Origin: Megalopta genalis
Lineage: Eukaryota > Arthropoda > Insecta > Hymenoptera > Halictidae
NCBI RefSeq assembly: GCF_051020955.1
Contig: NC_135013.1
Coordinates: 2,336,001 to 2,400,000 of the forward strand
Direction: 5' to 3'
Length of the DNA stretch: 64,000 nt
A program made the position numbers and the translations under genes. Shown one piece after another: positions 32,582 through 43,968 of this stretch. The stretch's first letter is position 1; each line of letters starts with the position of its first letter. Below the pieces are notes generated by a model. That model did not search any database and was not told where the DNA came from. It saw only the letters and a list, made by a program, of their open reading frames with translations.

Positions 32582-33600
32582 CGCGTGATACGCGTGTCGC
32601 ATCAGCGGCCGTTAACGTCAGTTTGCGCCATGGCACAACCGTTGCTTCGGCGGCCGCTAAAGCGTTAATGTGCACCGGCATGCTGGCTGCTGCCTTTTTT
32701 CACCGACCGCCCCGAGTTTCTATAAAAACGAGCCGCGAGGCCCGAAGAATCGCGGCTTAGTATTCTCGGATCTGCCGGTTTCAATTCCGACCTCCGAGCA
32801 TTTCTAGGAGAAATTACCGCATTCCCTCGAAAATATTTCGTAAACGTCAAAAATCCTGGCGTATCCTAAAGTCCGACCTGAATTACCGACAAGGACCAAC
32901 CGTGAGTCAGCGCACTCTGCGACTTACGATTCCGTACTATAAAGCCGCGCCGTGACTGGAAAGCTCCGTGAAAAATCGTTAGCCCGGCCCTTCGTCGCGG
33001 TCGTGTACCTTTGACGGGGATCGGGCGAGGGTCTCCGCGCGACGTTTCTAAATATTGGCGAACGACAACACCGTTGGAACCCGGCCACGCGGACGTAGGC
33101 CAATTATGACATAATAATAGCCGATTGTCGCAACATCCGACGGCGCCGTGGCGCGCCTTGATTAACGGAACCCCGTGCACATCCGTTGCATTTAATCGCA
33201 CCGTGCGACGCGGAATGCCGCCGCGTGCTCTGCGCGACGAAACGCGTCGGGAAATCCGGAATCTCGGAGCCGCGGCTTTCGAAACTTTTCGCGTGTTCCT
33301 CCCAAAGATGGCGTCGCTAGGATGTGCCATTTTTGGTTCGATAACGAAACGAGACGTACATATATCGTCTCCGTTCGATTCGCCATCGCACGATTACAAC
33401 GATCGAGTCTGTTGTCGCCGTTTTTACAAAGTTCGCGGAAGATCGCGGAATCCGGGAGTGATCGGATCGATCGCGTTAATTACAAAGGGGCGTCAACGAG
33501 CGATGACATTTACTAATTAGGACGGAAAGCACTCCTTTTACGTCTACTAGATTTTTAATTAGATATTGAACATGATAAGGAACTTCCAAAGCTGCGAAAT
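32582..33600. other. GC-rich unique sequence, no supported gene
   Basis: Overlapping frames up to 154 codons on both strands conflict and are Arg/Ser/Ala rich. No paired splice sites were found that would define exons. Confidence 0.4.
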
Positions 33601-33603
33601 GTA

Positions 33604-34013
33604 CGGTAAATTCTCCCTAATTGTCCCTCAGCTTGTAAACAAAAATGTCCAATTTGGGGAGAGGAGATGCGATTATAGTAATTTCTACCTAATTGTTCCT
33701 CGGCTTGTAAACAAAAATGGGCAATTTGGGAAGAGGAGATACGACTATAGCAATTTCCCCCTAATTGTCTCTCGGCTTGTAAACAAAAATGGGAAATTTG
33801 GGAAGAGGAGATACGATTATAGTAATTTCTCCCTAATTGACGCTCAAATCGTGCACGAAAATGGATAATTTTGGAAGAGGAGAAACGACTTGTTTTTATA
33901 GTCGCCGATTGCCAACAACTATTAAAACGAGCCGCGAGGTTTCAATAATCGTATCTTCTCTTTCCAAATTGTCCATTTTTGTCGACAAGCTGACGGACAA
34001 TCGCAGAGAATTT
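33604..34013. mobile_element. Family B MITE with left arm amplified as a 72-bp tandem
   Basis: The left arm (CTCCCTAATTGTCCCTC ... AATTTGGGGAGAGGAGATGC) occurs four times with an exact 72-bp period (CTAATTG at 33617, 33689, 33761, 33833). A single right arm follows at about 33920-34013 (CGTATCTTCTCTTTCCAAAT, GTCCATTTTTGT, GAGAATTTACTG). The palindrome is therefore asymmetric, 4:1. Confidence 0.8.
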
Positions 34014-34454
34014 ACTGGAAAATTTTCCGGCTTCACTCAATTCGTACGGAAAATACCGAATCGCATTGATTCCGTAAGGATGATAATTTCAACGGTAATC
34101 CGAAGAATCGAAAATAAAGGAAAAAGGAAAGTCGAACGGGAACCGAACGCGAGGAAATTACGCGGAAAATAAATGCTTCGTGCGAAGGATCACGAACGTC
34201 GTTATCAACCCTATCTGTTCGCATGCTGTTCGTTCCGTTCTTTTTTCCGATTATGTATTCACTCGCTTGTAAATTCTCGCAACTCGTTTGCGATTCGAAT
34301 CTGTTACGAGAAACCTTGCGAACAATCGAAGCCATTAAAGATGCAAGGTGTACTAACTGCTTAATGAAAATAGCAGCGGCTTTCGTCGGGACCGTTACAG
34401 TCCCATACAGAGAATGAAAAAACTGGAAAATTGTGTAACAGTTAATTAAAGTGT
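34014..34454. other. Unique sequence
   Basis: Unsupported frames only. Confidence 0.4.
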
Positions 34455-34770
34455 TTACATTGGAAAAGATTTGAAATTTGAAGTTTGAAATTCGAAATTT
34501 GGAATTTAGAATTTGAAACTTGAAACTTGAAATTTGAAACTTGAAATTGGAAACTTGAAACTTGAAATCTGAAACTTGAAATTTCAAATTTGAAACTTAA
34601 TACTTGAAACTTGAAACCTGAAACTTGTAACTTGAAACCTGAAACGTGCAACTTGAAACTTGAAACTTGAAACTTGAAATTTCAAATTTGAAACTTGAAA
34701 CTTGAAACCTGAAACGTGCAACTTGAAACTTGAAACTTAAAACTTGAAACTTGAAACTTAAAAGCTAGTT
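34455..34770. repeat. 7-bp based (GAAACTT)n minisatellite
   Basis: About 310 bp of TTGAAACTTGAAACTTGAAA with ATTTGAA, CCTGAAA and GTGCAACTT variants. A roughly 60-bp block (ACTTGAAACCTGAAACGTGC) is duplicated. Minus-strand Phe/Ser/Lys/Gln frames are artefacts. Confidence 0.92.
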
Positions 34771-35079
34771 TAGCACCTGTGGATGAAAAGACGAAAACGA
34801 TTTTTTTTCTTCTTGATTGAACGATCACAATAGAAGCATTGGTACGTATATACATATATTCATCATATATTTTCATCGAATCTCGATCTCTTTTTTTAAG
34901 TATCCTCGTTTCAAAACATACATATATACACGCGTGTACAAATATAATATATAATATATACATTATATTCATATATTCTCGCACACTTATAAATACGTTC
35001 CCAACGCGGGAACGCAACGAATCGAGGCGATGATCCCGCGGTAAACGGCGATCGTTCGCGGCGTTCGTTGTATCACGTA
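34771..35079. other. Unique sequence
   Basis: AT-rich, grading into the TATACA repeat. No gene is supported. Confidence 0.4.
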
Positions 35080-35241
35080 CAAAATATATATGTACATATA
35101 TTATATATACACAGAGATATGCCTATAGGTATACATACGCATATATGTTTATACATATATACACGTATGCACGTGTACGTACACATATGCATTTATATGT
35201 ACACAGGTGCATATATACATACACATATGCAAATATAAATA
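35080..35241. repeat. (ATATACATATGC)n repeat, left part
   Basis: Alternating purine/pyrimidine units such as ATATACACGTATGCACGTGT and ACACATATGCATTTATATGT. It is interrupted by the MITE at 35244. Confidence 0.8.
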
Positions 35242-35243
35242 TA

Positions 35244-35608
35244 CAGGGTGTCCCGAAAATGTCTCGCAATCCGGAAATCGGAGGTTCCTGGGGTCATTTG
35301 AAGCAACTTTTTCCTTTGCGAAAATTTTCTCCGAGGTTTCGTTTACGAGTTATTAACGAAAAACGCTGACCAATAAGAGGCGAGCTCGGATGGTGCGCGA
35401 CGGCCCAGCCAACGAGTGCACGGAGTCCAGTTCCGCTCATTGGCTCGGCCGTCTCGCGCCAAATGATCTCGTCTCTGATTGGTCACAGTTTTTCGTTAAT
35501 AACTCGTAAACGAAGCCACGGATTGCATTTTCGTTAAGGAAAAAGTTGCTTCAAATGACCCCAGGAATCCCCTAATTTCGGATTGCGAGACATTTTTGGG
35601 ATACCTTG
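35244..35608. mobile_element. Family A palindromic MITE, copy 5, inside a microsatellite
   Basis: Ends CAGGGTGTCCC / GGGATACCTTG with TA on both sides (35242-35243 and 35609-35610), 365 bp. CCAAT at 35370 mirrors ATTGG at 35478. The core is the small palindrome seen in copies 1 and 4, in opposite orientation relative to copy 4. The flanking ATACATATGC repeat continues on both sides. Confidence 0.85.
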
Positions 35609-35610
35609 TA

Positions 35611-35830
35611 TAGATGCATATATTCATATACACATGCATAGATTTATACATATATAAGATGCATATATTAATATACAAATGCATATACACATATATAAAT
35701 GCATATATTCATATACAGACGCGTATATACATGTACAGACGCATATATTCGTATACAGACGCATATATGCACGTACAGATACATATACAGATACATACAC
35801 AGATGCATATACATATATAATCAGCATACA
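35611..35830. repeat. (ATATACATATGC)n repeat, right part
   Basis: Continuation of the 35080 repeat: GCATATATTCATATACAGAC units of about 28 bp. Confidence 0.8.
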
Positions 35831-36570
35831 CAGTATGCAGCGTTCGGTTTCGCGCGGGAATATAAAACTCGTGGTCGATCTATTATTAAATAACTAAATA
35901 ATATGGCCTGCTTTGCGCGAGAGATTATCGTCCGGGATAATCGAGTCTGACTTTATTAATAGAACTTCAGATCGATTGCCTTCGTGCACCGCATCGGAAG
36001 TTCTCGAATACTGTGTGTTGAGGAGAGAAGAAAAAAAAAGGTAATAAGACAAAAGAAAAGAAAAGAAAACGGCAACGCGCCGAACGTGGAAAACGTTCTT
36101 CCGTTCTCGTACGGCGGCTACCTTCGTCGATTCTTTGATTCTCTTTTCCATTTTTTTCTCCCCCCCCCCCCCCCCTCGTCGAAACGACGCGAGCAAATGG
36201 ATAGCAACGAATAAAATTAGGTCGTTCTCGTTCGAACAAAATGCAACATTTCGTGGAAAAATTAACGCGTCGACGCGGCGCGACGAAACAATCGGACGCG
36301 GTTGATTCGCTAAATCGCTGAGCTCGCGTGGACGTCCGTCGACTTCCGGTGTCAACGAGATCTTTGTGCTGTCGCGACCTTCGGAACGAGTTCGAGCCTT
36401 TTGTTCCGGAGGGGATACGTACAATCGGAATTACGCTGCTGCGCGAGCAAAATTTTACGCGTTTATGACAAAAGTTAGTAGATCCGTCGCGAAACGGTAA
36501 AAGCATTTAGAGCATTTAGAAACATTATTGTATTGTTTGCAGCTCGTTAAAATCGTCAAGAAAAGAAATA
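35831..36570. other. Unique sequence, no supported gene
   Basis: Contains a 14-15-base C tract at about 36161-36175. Two overlapping minus frames of 176-179 codons span it, but they read through the C tract, conflict with each other and have no recognisable domain. Confidence 0.4.
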
Positions 36571-37123
36571 CAGTAAGTTCTCTCTAATTGACGCTCGGAT
36601 TGCGCATAAAAAAGGATAATTTGGGAAGAGGGGATACAATTATTCGAGTCTTGCGGCTCGTTTTTATACGAGGTGATTCCTGAGGTGATTCGAAGTAACT
36701 TTTTCCTTTACAAAAATTTTCTAGGAGGCTTCGTTTACGAGTTATCAATGAAAAACACAGACCAATGCGCGATCGCGTGCAGCCGACGCCCCGCCCTCGC
36801 GACCACTGCGCCGCGTCAGACGGCCGGTGCGACGCAGCATTGGCCGCTGGGGCGGAGCGCCGGCCGCCCTTGACCTCCGATTGGTCCGCGTTTTTCGCTA
36901 ATAACTCGTAAACGAAGTCACGGATCGCATTTTCGCAAAGGAAAAAGTTACTTGAAATAACCTGGGGAATCATTCCTTTTCGCGTGTTAACATAATTATA
37001 CGGCACCCTGTGATTACCGACTGTCAACGAGTATAAAAACGAACCGTAAGGCTATCGCATCTCCTTTTCCGAAATTGTCTATTTTTGTGTACAATCTGAG
37101 CATCAATTATTCGGGAGATCGTG
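36571..37123. mobile_element. Composite element: family A inside family B, second copy
   Basis: Family B left arm from CAGTAAGTTCTCTCTAATTG (after TA) through GGAAGAGGGGATACAATTAT to TTTTTATACGAG; then a family A interior beginning GTGATTCCTGAGGTGATTCG. The right family A arm keeps a full terminus (AATTATACGGCACCCTG). Family B resumes with ACTGTCAACGAGTATAAAAA and CTCCTTTTCCGAAATTGTC, and decays near 37123. The left junction is the same as at 2106. Confidence 0.75.
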
Positions 37124-37511
37124 TAAATGAGACACCGGAGGTCGAGGTCGCAACGAATAAGATACATTTCCTCGTGTGAAGGCACTTCGCGGGATCATTA
37201 CGATCGATCCTCCCCGGCCCCATGAACGTCGACGCGTGTACATATTCCATTGAACGACGACCATAATCTACCCTCGAGCCGCGATAAAATCATTCGAACG
37301 GAACTCGAACGACCCGGGCGGCCGTGTAGCGTGCACCGCACGCGTTAACGCTCTCCTGTCCGCGTTGCACTTTTCCCGACCCGGGTTTCTTATGCTGCCG
37401 GTACACAGGGCTCGTAACGACCGATCCCTCATCCTCCTTGGCAACGAACCAACGGCAAAAAGGGAGCGGACAGAAAATATTAGGTTGTTGCGCATTCGGT
37501 GACCACTATCC

Positions 37512-37514
<3 letters not shown>
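37124..37514. other. Unique sequence
   Basis: No supported gene. A 172-codon minus frame includes the adjacent CT tract and is not credible. Confidence 0.4.
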
Positions 37515-37560
<46 letters not shown>

Positions 37561-37590
37561 TCTCTCCCTCTCTCTCACTCTCTCTCTCTA
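37515..37590. repeat. (CT)n microsatellite
   Basis: Long CT run with CCCTCTCT and CACTCTCT interruptions toward the right. Confidence 0.95.
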
Positions 37591-37689
37591 TCGTCGGAGA
37601 CGCTTTTGCATTACGCCCAATCTTGCGGTTAGGGGACGCTGACTGCACAATTGGGCATTGCTCGAACAACATTTTACTCGGCAACGCTT

Positions 37690-38125
37690 TCAATTTATTT
37701 TTTGAATACGATCTTATTAGGATAATATTTCGAGTATATTCTTCGAATAAAATTGTACTCGAATAATATTTCGAATAAAATTGCACTCGAATAATATTTC
37801 GAATAATATTTTGAATAAATTCTACGAATAAAATTGCACTCGAATAATATTTCCAATAAAATTACACTCGAATAATATTTCGAATAAAATTGCACTCGAA
37901 TAATATTTCGAATAAAATTACACTCGAATAATATTTCCAATAAAATTGTACTCGAATGATATTTTGAATAAATTCTACGAATAAAATTGCACTCGAATAA
38001 TATTTCAAATAAAATTGCACTCGAATAATATTTCAAATAAAATTGCACTCGAATAATATTTCGAATAAAGTTGTACTCGAATAATATTTCGAATAAATTC
38101 TTCGAATAAAATTGTATTCGTTATT
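37690..38125. repeat. 28-bp minisatellite (CGAATAAAATTGCACTCGAA)
   Basis: About fifteen units of CGAATAAAATTGCACTCGAA plus TAATATTT, with longer variants containing TTGAATAAATTCTACGAATA. 28 is not a multiple of three, yet the minus frame is open for 117 codons because the unit lacks stops. Confidence 0.9.
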
Positions 38126-38656
38126 CGAATAAAATGTGCCCGACTCTGACTGGCTGACACGGTGTCGACTTAAATGCACCTTCAGCATGATGCTAAAAAA
38201 GATGTAGGACACTTTTTGTGCTGGAGGGCTGAAAATAGTCCTCGAACATAGACCGGCGAACGTGTTAGACGAATCTTGGTGGTAGTAAGGAAGAAAGCCA
38301 TATGTCGCACGCTTTCACTTTCGAGATATTGTCGCTTTAAAGTTCTGCTGACCAATGCTTTGTATTATTAATATCTCAAATTATAATAAATCTTGTTTCG
38401 AACCTGTCGAATTTATTTCCAGGATCGTTTTTTGGTAAATACGTGAATCCTATATTCCACAAGTCGATAGGCTTTTGTCCAAATTGTGAGACGAGGCGTT
38501 CTCCCTTACTAAGCTATTTTCGTTACAGATGCGGAAATATGCGGGTCGACCGTGTCCCTTGTCAGAGGAAAAAGAGATTGATCGAGCAACACGGAACAAA
38601 AATTGAAAATAATGCAGAGAATTAAATGCAAATGAGTTATCGTTATAATCGATATA
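38126..38656. other. Unique sequence
   Basis: No supported gene. Confidence 0.4.
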
Positions 38657-38994
38657 CAGGTTGATTCCTGAGATCATTTGAAGTAACTTTTTCCTTTACA
38701 AAAATTTTCTAGGAGGCTTCGTTTACGAGTTATTAACGTAAAACACTGACCAAATCGTGATCGCGTACGGCAGACGCCCCGCCCTCGCGTCCACTGCCGC
38801 GGCGTCAGACGGCCGGCGCGACGCGGTATTGGCCGCGAGAGCGGAGCGCCGGCCGCCCTCGCCCTCCGATTGGTCCACGTTTTCCTTTAATAACTCATAA
38901 ACGAAGCCGCGAATCGCATTTTCGCAAAGGAAAAAGTTACTTGAAATCACCTAAGGAATCCCTCGTTTCCCGGAGGCACCACAATTTTCGGCAT
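38657..38994. mobile_element. Family A MITE, diverged, copy 6
   Basis: After TA it begins CAGGTTGATTCCTGAGATCA, lacking most of the outer left arm. Inner arms (AGTAACTTTTTCCTTTACAA, GAGTTATTAACG, mirrored by TAATAACTCATAAACGAA) and the GC core (GGCCGGCGCGACGCGG) are intact. The right end decays around ACAATTTTCGGCATAT. Confidence 0.75.
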
Positions 38995-39785
38995 ATTAAT
39001 TTTTTAAATTAAAAAACAACCATGTGTGTCGCTTTTAAAGGACGCGCGAAGACGAGCAACTTTCCAATCCGATTTCCAATTCTCCGAACAGCGAAACGAC
39101 AGGGCGACTCGCGAGAAAGTAAATAGAAAATGCAGAACGACAGAGTTTCCTCGAAGTATGCGGACTGGCTCGTTTCACCGATACGATCGCCGCGCCGAAC
39201 TTTCCAGTACTTCGTCAGACGTTCGAATAAAGTATCCCGGAGATTGGAAGTTCCGCCGATCGTGTCTATAGCCTCCGGCGGCAATCCGCCATCTTTTATT
39301 AGTCGAGTACAACTCCGAATCGATTTTTATTGTCGCTACGGATCGCATCTTATAGAGACGGTACACAGTGCAGGGATTGAATTTAACGCGATTTAACAGG
39401 AAAGCTCGTTTCTGATTCCACAGTTGCACGCGGTACGAATGAAACGCGACAACCTAATATGTTCCATTCGAAATAGACTCGGTGGTCCGGTCGTTCCGGC
39501 GTTCTCGCGGCTTCAACTTGAGAAAAGAAACGGAAAGCAAATTCTCAGTCCGGTCGGAAATAATCGTCGAAGCTGCTACACTCGGTAATCGAGTCGCAAT
39601 CTCGCTGGATGATCCGCTGATTCGCGCGAAAACGAACGACCGTCGATTCTCGCCCGCGAAATCACCGACGGAATTGTGCGCGCGACGTTGATCACCGGAC
39701 TGCGCGATTCGCGCGGTAAAATCGCTTCGCCGAACGCGAGTATTAAATTCTTCCGAAAAACGGCGGCTACCGTCGCCGTCAAGCA
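38995..39785. other. Unique sequence
   Basis: Overlapping frames of 60-142 codons, none recognised. CCGCCATCTTTT, a YY1-like core, is at 39286-39297. Confidence 0.4.
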
Positions 39786-40012
39786 CCAGCGGTGAGGGGA
39801 GGGGAGCGCGGCCGGCGCTCCGCCAGTGCTCCGCCCTCGCGGCCAATGCTGGGCGGGACGCCAGCCGCGCGCGATCTCTCATTGGTCAAGCGTTTTTCGT
39901 TAATAACTCGTAAACAAAGCCGCGGATCGCATTTCCGCAAAGGAAAAAGTTGCTTCAAATCACCTCAGGCATCGCTCACTTCTAAATGTTAATATAATTA
40001 TGGGACTCCCTG
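39786..40012. mobile_element. Family A MITE, right half only, copy 7
   Basis: GC core (GCGGCCGGCGCTCCGCC), ATTGG, GTTAATAACTCGTAAACAAA, GGAAAAAGTTGCTTCAAATC and terminus ATTATGGGACTCCCTG are present. There is no left arm upstream. Confidence 0.75.
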
Positions 40013-40859
40013 TGCGTTTCGTTCTGTGATCCGTTCGTCAAAGCAAGTTCTCGAGTCGCTACGATTTATCTCCAATTTTCCGAAGGAATCGACCACCGCG
40101 TGCCGCGAGTCTCGCATAATAAGGCGCCCTTATTCCACTTGAATACTCGAGCGATTTATCGAGCGAGGATCTTTCGAGCTCCGAGCGATTTCATCGCGAT
40201 CGCAGGTGACAAATAGCACGCCATGTTCCCGGCCAGATCGGAGAGCTCTACGATTATTTTACAGGTTCGTTCTCGCAAAAATATTTCCTTCTATCGCCGA
40301 CGCTGAACCGGCCACGCGTTTCGCGCGATTACCTCGACTCCTCCGTCGATCTTTTTCCCTCGCGAACGTTTCCGGGAAACCTTGCGCTTGAAAATTAACG
40401 AGATCAATGGACGTGTCCGTCGGGGCTCGTCCCGTGCGGTCGACGAATTCGCACTATTCCGCGAGCGAGAATCGATTCGACTCGAGGCGGACACGAAACT
40501 ATTCGCGTCCCGAGATCGTTCGAGATCTTCCGGACGAAACGAAAGCGAAATGAGCAGGACAGAAGGCTTCCCAAAGCGGCGCACGCGATTCCCATTCGAA
40601 ATGATCCGCGTCGATAGAGGATGCTAGAAACGCACGCAAGCTCCGCCGGAAAGTATTCAATCGGATTCGATCGGATGTTCTGTGCTTCTTCGTTCTCGCT
40701 GATCGAACATTTCTGGCGAGAACGGGTCGCGGGCGGTGAACATAAAACATGCGTGTGTCGCCACGACAGTAAAAGAAGTAGAATGCAAGAGTCATCTGTG
40801 TTTGAGTAACGTGTCGAGACAAGAGGAAGTATCTTCGGCTTTTTATTTGCATTGTACAG

Positions 40860-40911
<52 letters not shown>

Positions 40912-41228
40912 TGGGCGATATAACGATCGTTCGAAGTCTGGCGATCGTGTCCGGGCCGTACTCGAGAAACTGATTTTTGCCCTCAGCGTCGAATGAGGCT
41001 CGTTCACACATTCGACCGGACGATGATACTCTATCTAAAGAAACGGACGAGAATATATTTTATTAATCACCGCGATCAGTTTCTTCCAGCGAATTGACAA
41101 CTCTTCTATTCTATTTCTCTAACATATACAAACCACCGCTCGAAAGCGGTTACAATAGTCGTGTACAATCTTCGTCGTTCAGCGGGCGAACTGAATTCAA
41201 ATAAAAGATACATATGTATGTGTATATA
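40013..41228. other. Unique sequence with a GA tract
   Basis: (GA)n at about 40862-40910. Opposing frames up to 170 codons overlap; the longest reads through the GA tract. No gene is supported. Confidence 0.4.
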
Positions 41229-41580
41229 CAGGATGTCACAAAAATGTTCCGAAATCCGGAAACGGCGGGTTCCTGAGGTATGTTCTACGAGGCTTCGTTT
41301 GCGAGTTATTAACGAAAAACGGCGGCCAATGAGAGAGCGAGCGCGGACAACGCTCTGCCCTCGCGGCCGGCGCTCCGCCCTCGTGGCCGGCGCCGCATCG
41401 CGCCAGCCGTCCACTGCCCCGGGGCGGGGCGCCAGCCGTGCGACCGCCTATTGGCCTGCGTTTTTCGTGAATAACTCGTAAACGAAGCCTGGTAAAACAT
41501 TTTCGCAAAGGAAAAAGTTGCTTCAAATCACCTCAGGAACCCACCGTTTCCATATTTCGAGAAATTGTTGAGAAACCCTG
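41229..41580. mobile_element. Family A MITE with arm deletion, copy 8
   Basis: Ends CAGGATGTCACAAAAATGTT / AACCCTG, TA at the left. The left arm jumps from GGTTCCTGAGGTA directly to TGTTCTACGAGGCTTCG, missing about 30 bp that hold GAAGCAACTTTTTCC. The right arm keeps that segment. The core holds GC-box units and CCAAT / ATTGG. Confidence 0.8.
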
Positions 41581-42667
41581 CATATATATCGCAGTCTATC
41601 GTTTAATGACCGTCGTCTCACGACGTCGAGCCAGCTGCGCGCGTCAACATCGTCAACGATCAAACCACCGGCGTCCGCACGCGTTCACCTCATCGCGACG
41701 AGAAGCAAGATCGTCAGCTGAACAAACAGGCATCTCAACAAAATCAAGGTCGCGTGTACAAGAGATATCGCCTGTCATTTCACGATCATCGTTCCGCACC
41801 TCGTGGACGCGCGCCCGTCGAATAAGTGTTGAATGTAGCCGGTGAATATCGTTATCAACGATAATTCTATCGAGCGCTAAGGGACTAGATTCTCTACGAT
41901 AAAGGGTGTATAATACAATCGTCGGCTAAAAAAAAAGAAAAAAACAAAAAAGAATCGGAAACAAGGCGTTCGACGGACAGCGATGAGAATTTACTATTAA
42001 CAAACGATCGCTCCTCTGGCTCGGAAATAAAATGCTGAAAATCGCGCGACGGTCGACGCGCGTCGACAAATAAAAACTCCGAAACCAATGTTTCTCTACG
42101 ACACCGAAGAAAACGCTCGTCGTTCGAGCGTTTTTGAGCGGCTGTGTGCACGCACATACGCACACATACACACACTTACACACATACACGCACACGCGCA
42201 CTTGAGATTATTTCGAACAGGCGGATTATTTCGCCGAAAACGCTGAGGCGAAGTATTAAAAAATTTTGCTACCGTTTTTCCGTAGAAGCGTTCGTTCAAG
42301 GCGAGGTAATCACGGCCTGCACCTCCGACACACGTGCCAATAATTCTTCTAACGGTCGCGTTCACTCGTTCGATCGAATACTTGTCGGGGTTCGGGTTTC
42401 TCCGCGTGTTCACGCGAACGCAAATGCTGCCGTGTCTGCGACGTTCCGCGAGAAGTCCTTCCGCGCCGTCGAGATTTCGCACGCGAACGGTTGCTAGGAT
42501 CACGCAGGCAGCGCGTCACCGGCGAGATCGATAAGAATGCACGCGGATCTCGCGTGCCAACGAATTCGCCGAGACATCGTCGATCTCGATCGTCTGCGCG
42601 ACACAGGCACCGTGTGCATTGGCCGGCCTTGTACAGGACGATCCACGAACGCCGACGCCTCGAAGAA
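41581..42667. other. Unique sequence with (AC)n tract
   Basis: (AC)n at about 42145-42200 (ACATACACACACTTACACAC). Frames of 60-135 codons on both strands overlap without support. Confidence 0.4.
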
Positions 42668-43042
42668 CGGGGTCCCGAAATTATTGTACGAGCGAGAAAT
42701 GACGGGTTCCCGAGGTAATTTGCAGTAACTTTTTCCTTTGCGAAAATTCAATCCGCGGCTTCGTTTACGAGTTATTGAGGGAAAACGCGGACCAATCGGA
42801 GAGCGAGCGCGGCCGGCGCTCCGCCCCAGTGGCCAATGTCGCATCGCGCCGTCCGTCTGGCGCAGCAGCAGTGGTCGCGCGGGCGAGGCGTCTGCCGTAC
42901 GCGATCGCGCATTGGTCCACGTTTTTCCTTAATAACTCTTAAACGAAGCCGCGCATCGCATTTTCGCTAAGGAAAAAGTTACTCCAAATCATCTCAGGAA
43001 TCCCTCGTTTCTCGTTCGAATAATAATTTTGGGATACCTTAT
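42668..43042. mobile_element. Family A MITE, diverged ends, copy 9
   Basis: Inner arms AGTAACTTTTTCCTTTGCGA and GAGTTATTGAGGGAAAACGC with CCAAT are mirrored by ATTGG and TTAATAACTCTTAAACGAAG. The outer arms are only loosely matched (GGTCCCGAAATTATTG / AATAATTTTGGGATACC). The core is GC-rich. Confidence 0.7.
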
Positions 43043-43770
43043 ATATTAGGTCGGCTCGGAATTTCGAGATGTTCCGATCGGTACTACGCCGTGGACTCCC
43101 TCTCTCTCTCTCATGGCCGATTATAATATGCTCGAGATTTTCTAAAAAAAAAAATTCTAAAAATGTGATCTTTATTTTTTTGTCATTCCAAGTAATAGCA
43201 AAATTAAAAGGCGAAGCATTTCGGTCATCATCTAATAGATTAGGCCCTCTATCATCTAAAAATAAATCCAAGTCATTCAGTTCAGTTTTGAAACAGTCGT
43301 TGCTCTTTAAAATGTGTTATTTTAGACAATTTCGTTCAACAATTGAGTTGCATTTGTCACTGTCCATTAAATCGCCTGTGATCGGCTTAATTGGGAGTCC
43401 ACCGGTAGCTTTCAAAGTTGATGGCGCGTAGGAAAACCATGATAAATGCCGCCGACTTAATGAATAACATAAATTAACGCGGCGTTCCGTTGCGCCGAAT
43501 AAAAAAGGAAGTTGCGACGACCGGGCGAGCGCGGCGAAAAAAAACCGATTACGCGAGGTGTTGTTCCGCGTGAAAACGGCGCGGCCGCCGCTTCATATTA
43601 AAACGACTGTTACACAATCGATCCGATTGGACGGGCTCTGTTTTTACAGCCGTGATTACAGGTATTCGAGCGGCGAGCACGCGAGAAAGGATATTCGATG
43701 CCGTTCGAGGTTTAAAGTAGCAATTTTTCTGCGCCGCGGTTTCACGCGTTCGACGCCGACGATCGACCAC
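43043..43770. other. Unique sequence with a possible decayed coding or transposon fragment
   Basis: 43050-43070 reads TTAGGTCGGCTCGGAATTTC, resembling a mariner-type end, but no partner end was found. On the minus strand 43200-43430 has a frame with balanced content (LDLFLDDRGPNLLDDDRN, NFAITWNDKKI) broken by one stop near 43313. It could be a remnant of an element or retrocopy; I cannot identify it. Confidence 0.3.
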
Positions 43771-43968
43771 TAAAATTCCTACAAAGTCAAAGCGATTTAA
43801 TATATAAATTCTCACAGAGTCAAAGCAATTTAATATATCAACTTAATATATATTAAACATATATTAAATTGTATATTAAATTGCTTTAACTTTGTGGGAA
43901 TTTATATATTAAATGAAAATTGATATATTAAATTGCTTTGACTTTGTGAGAATTTATATATTGAATTA
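43771..43968. mobile_element. AT-rich palindromic element
   Basis: CACAGAGTCAAAGCAATTTA with ATATATCAA on the left mirrors TTGATATATTAAATTGCTTT with GACTTTGTGAG on the right. A second inner/outer pair (CTACAAAGTCAAAGC / GCTTTAACTTTGTGGG) gives a nested inverted repeat. A loose further copy (GCACTAACTTTGTGGACATT) lies at 44064. Confidence 0.6.

Noticed and set aside
35894..36506. Two minus frames of 176-179 codons
   Set aside because: Both read through a C homopolymer in different frames and neither resembles a protein family.
43050..43070. TTAGGTCGGCTCGGAATTTC as a full mariner terminus
   Set aside because: No matching inverted end or transposase was found within the following several kilobases, so only a resemblance is noted.
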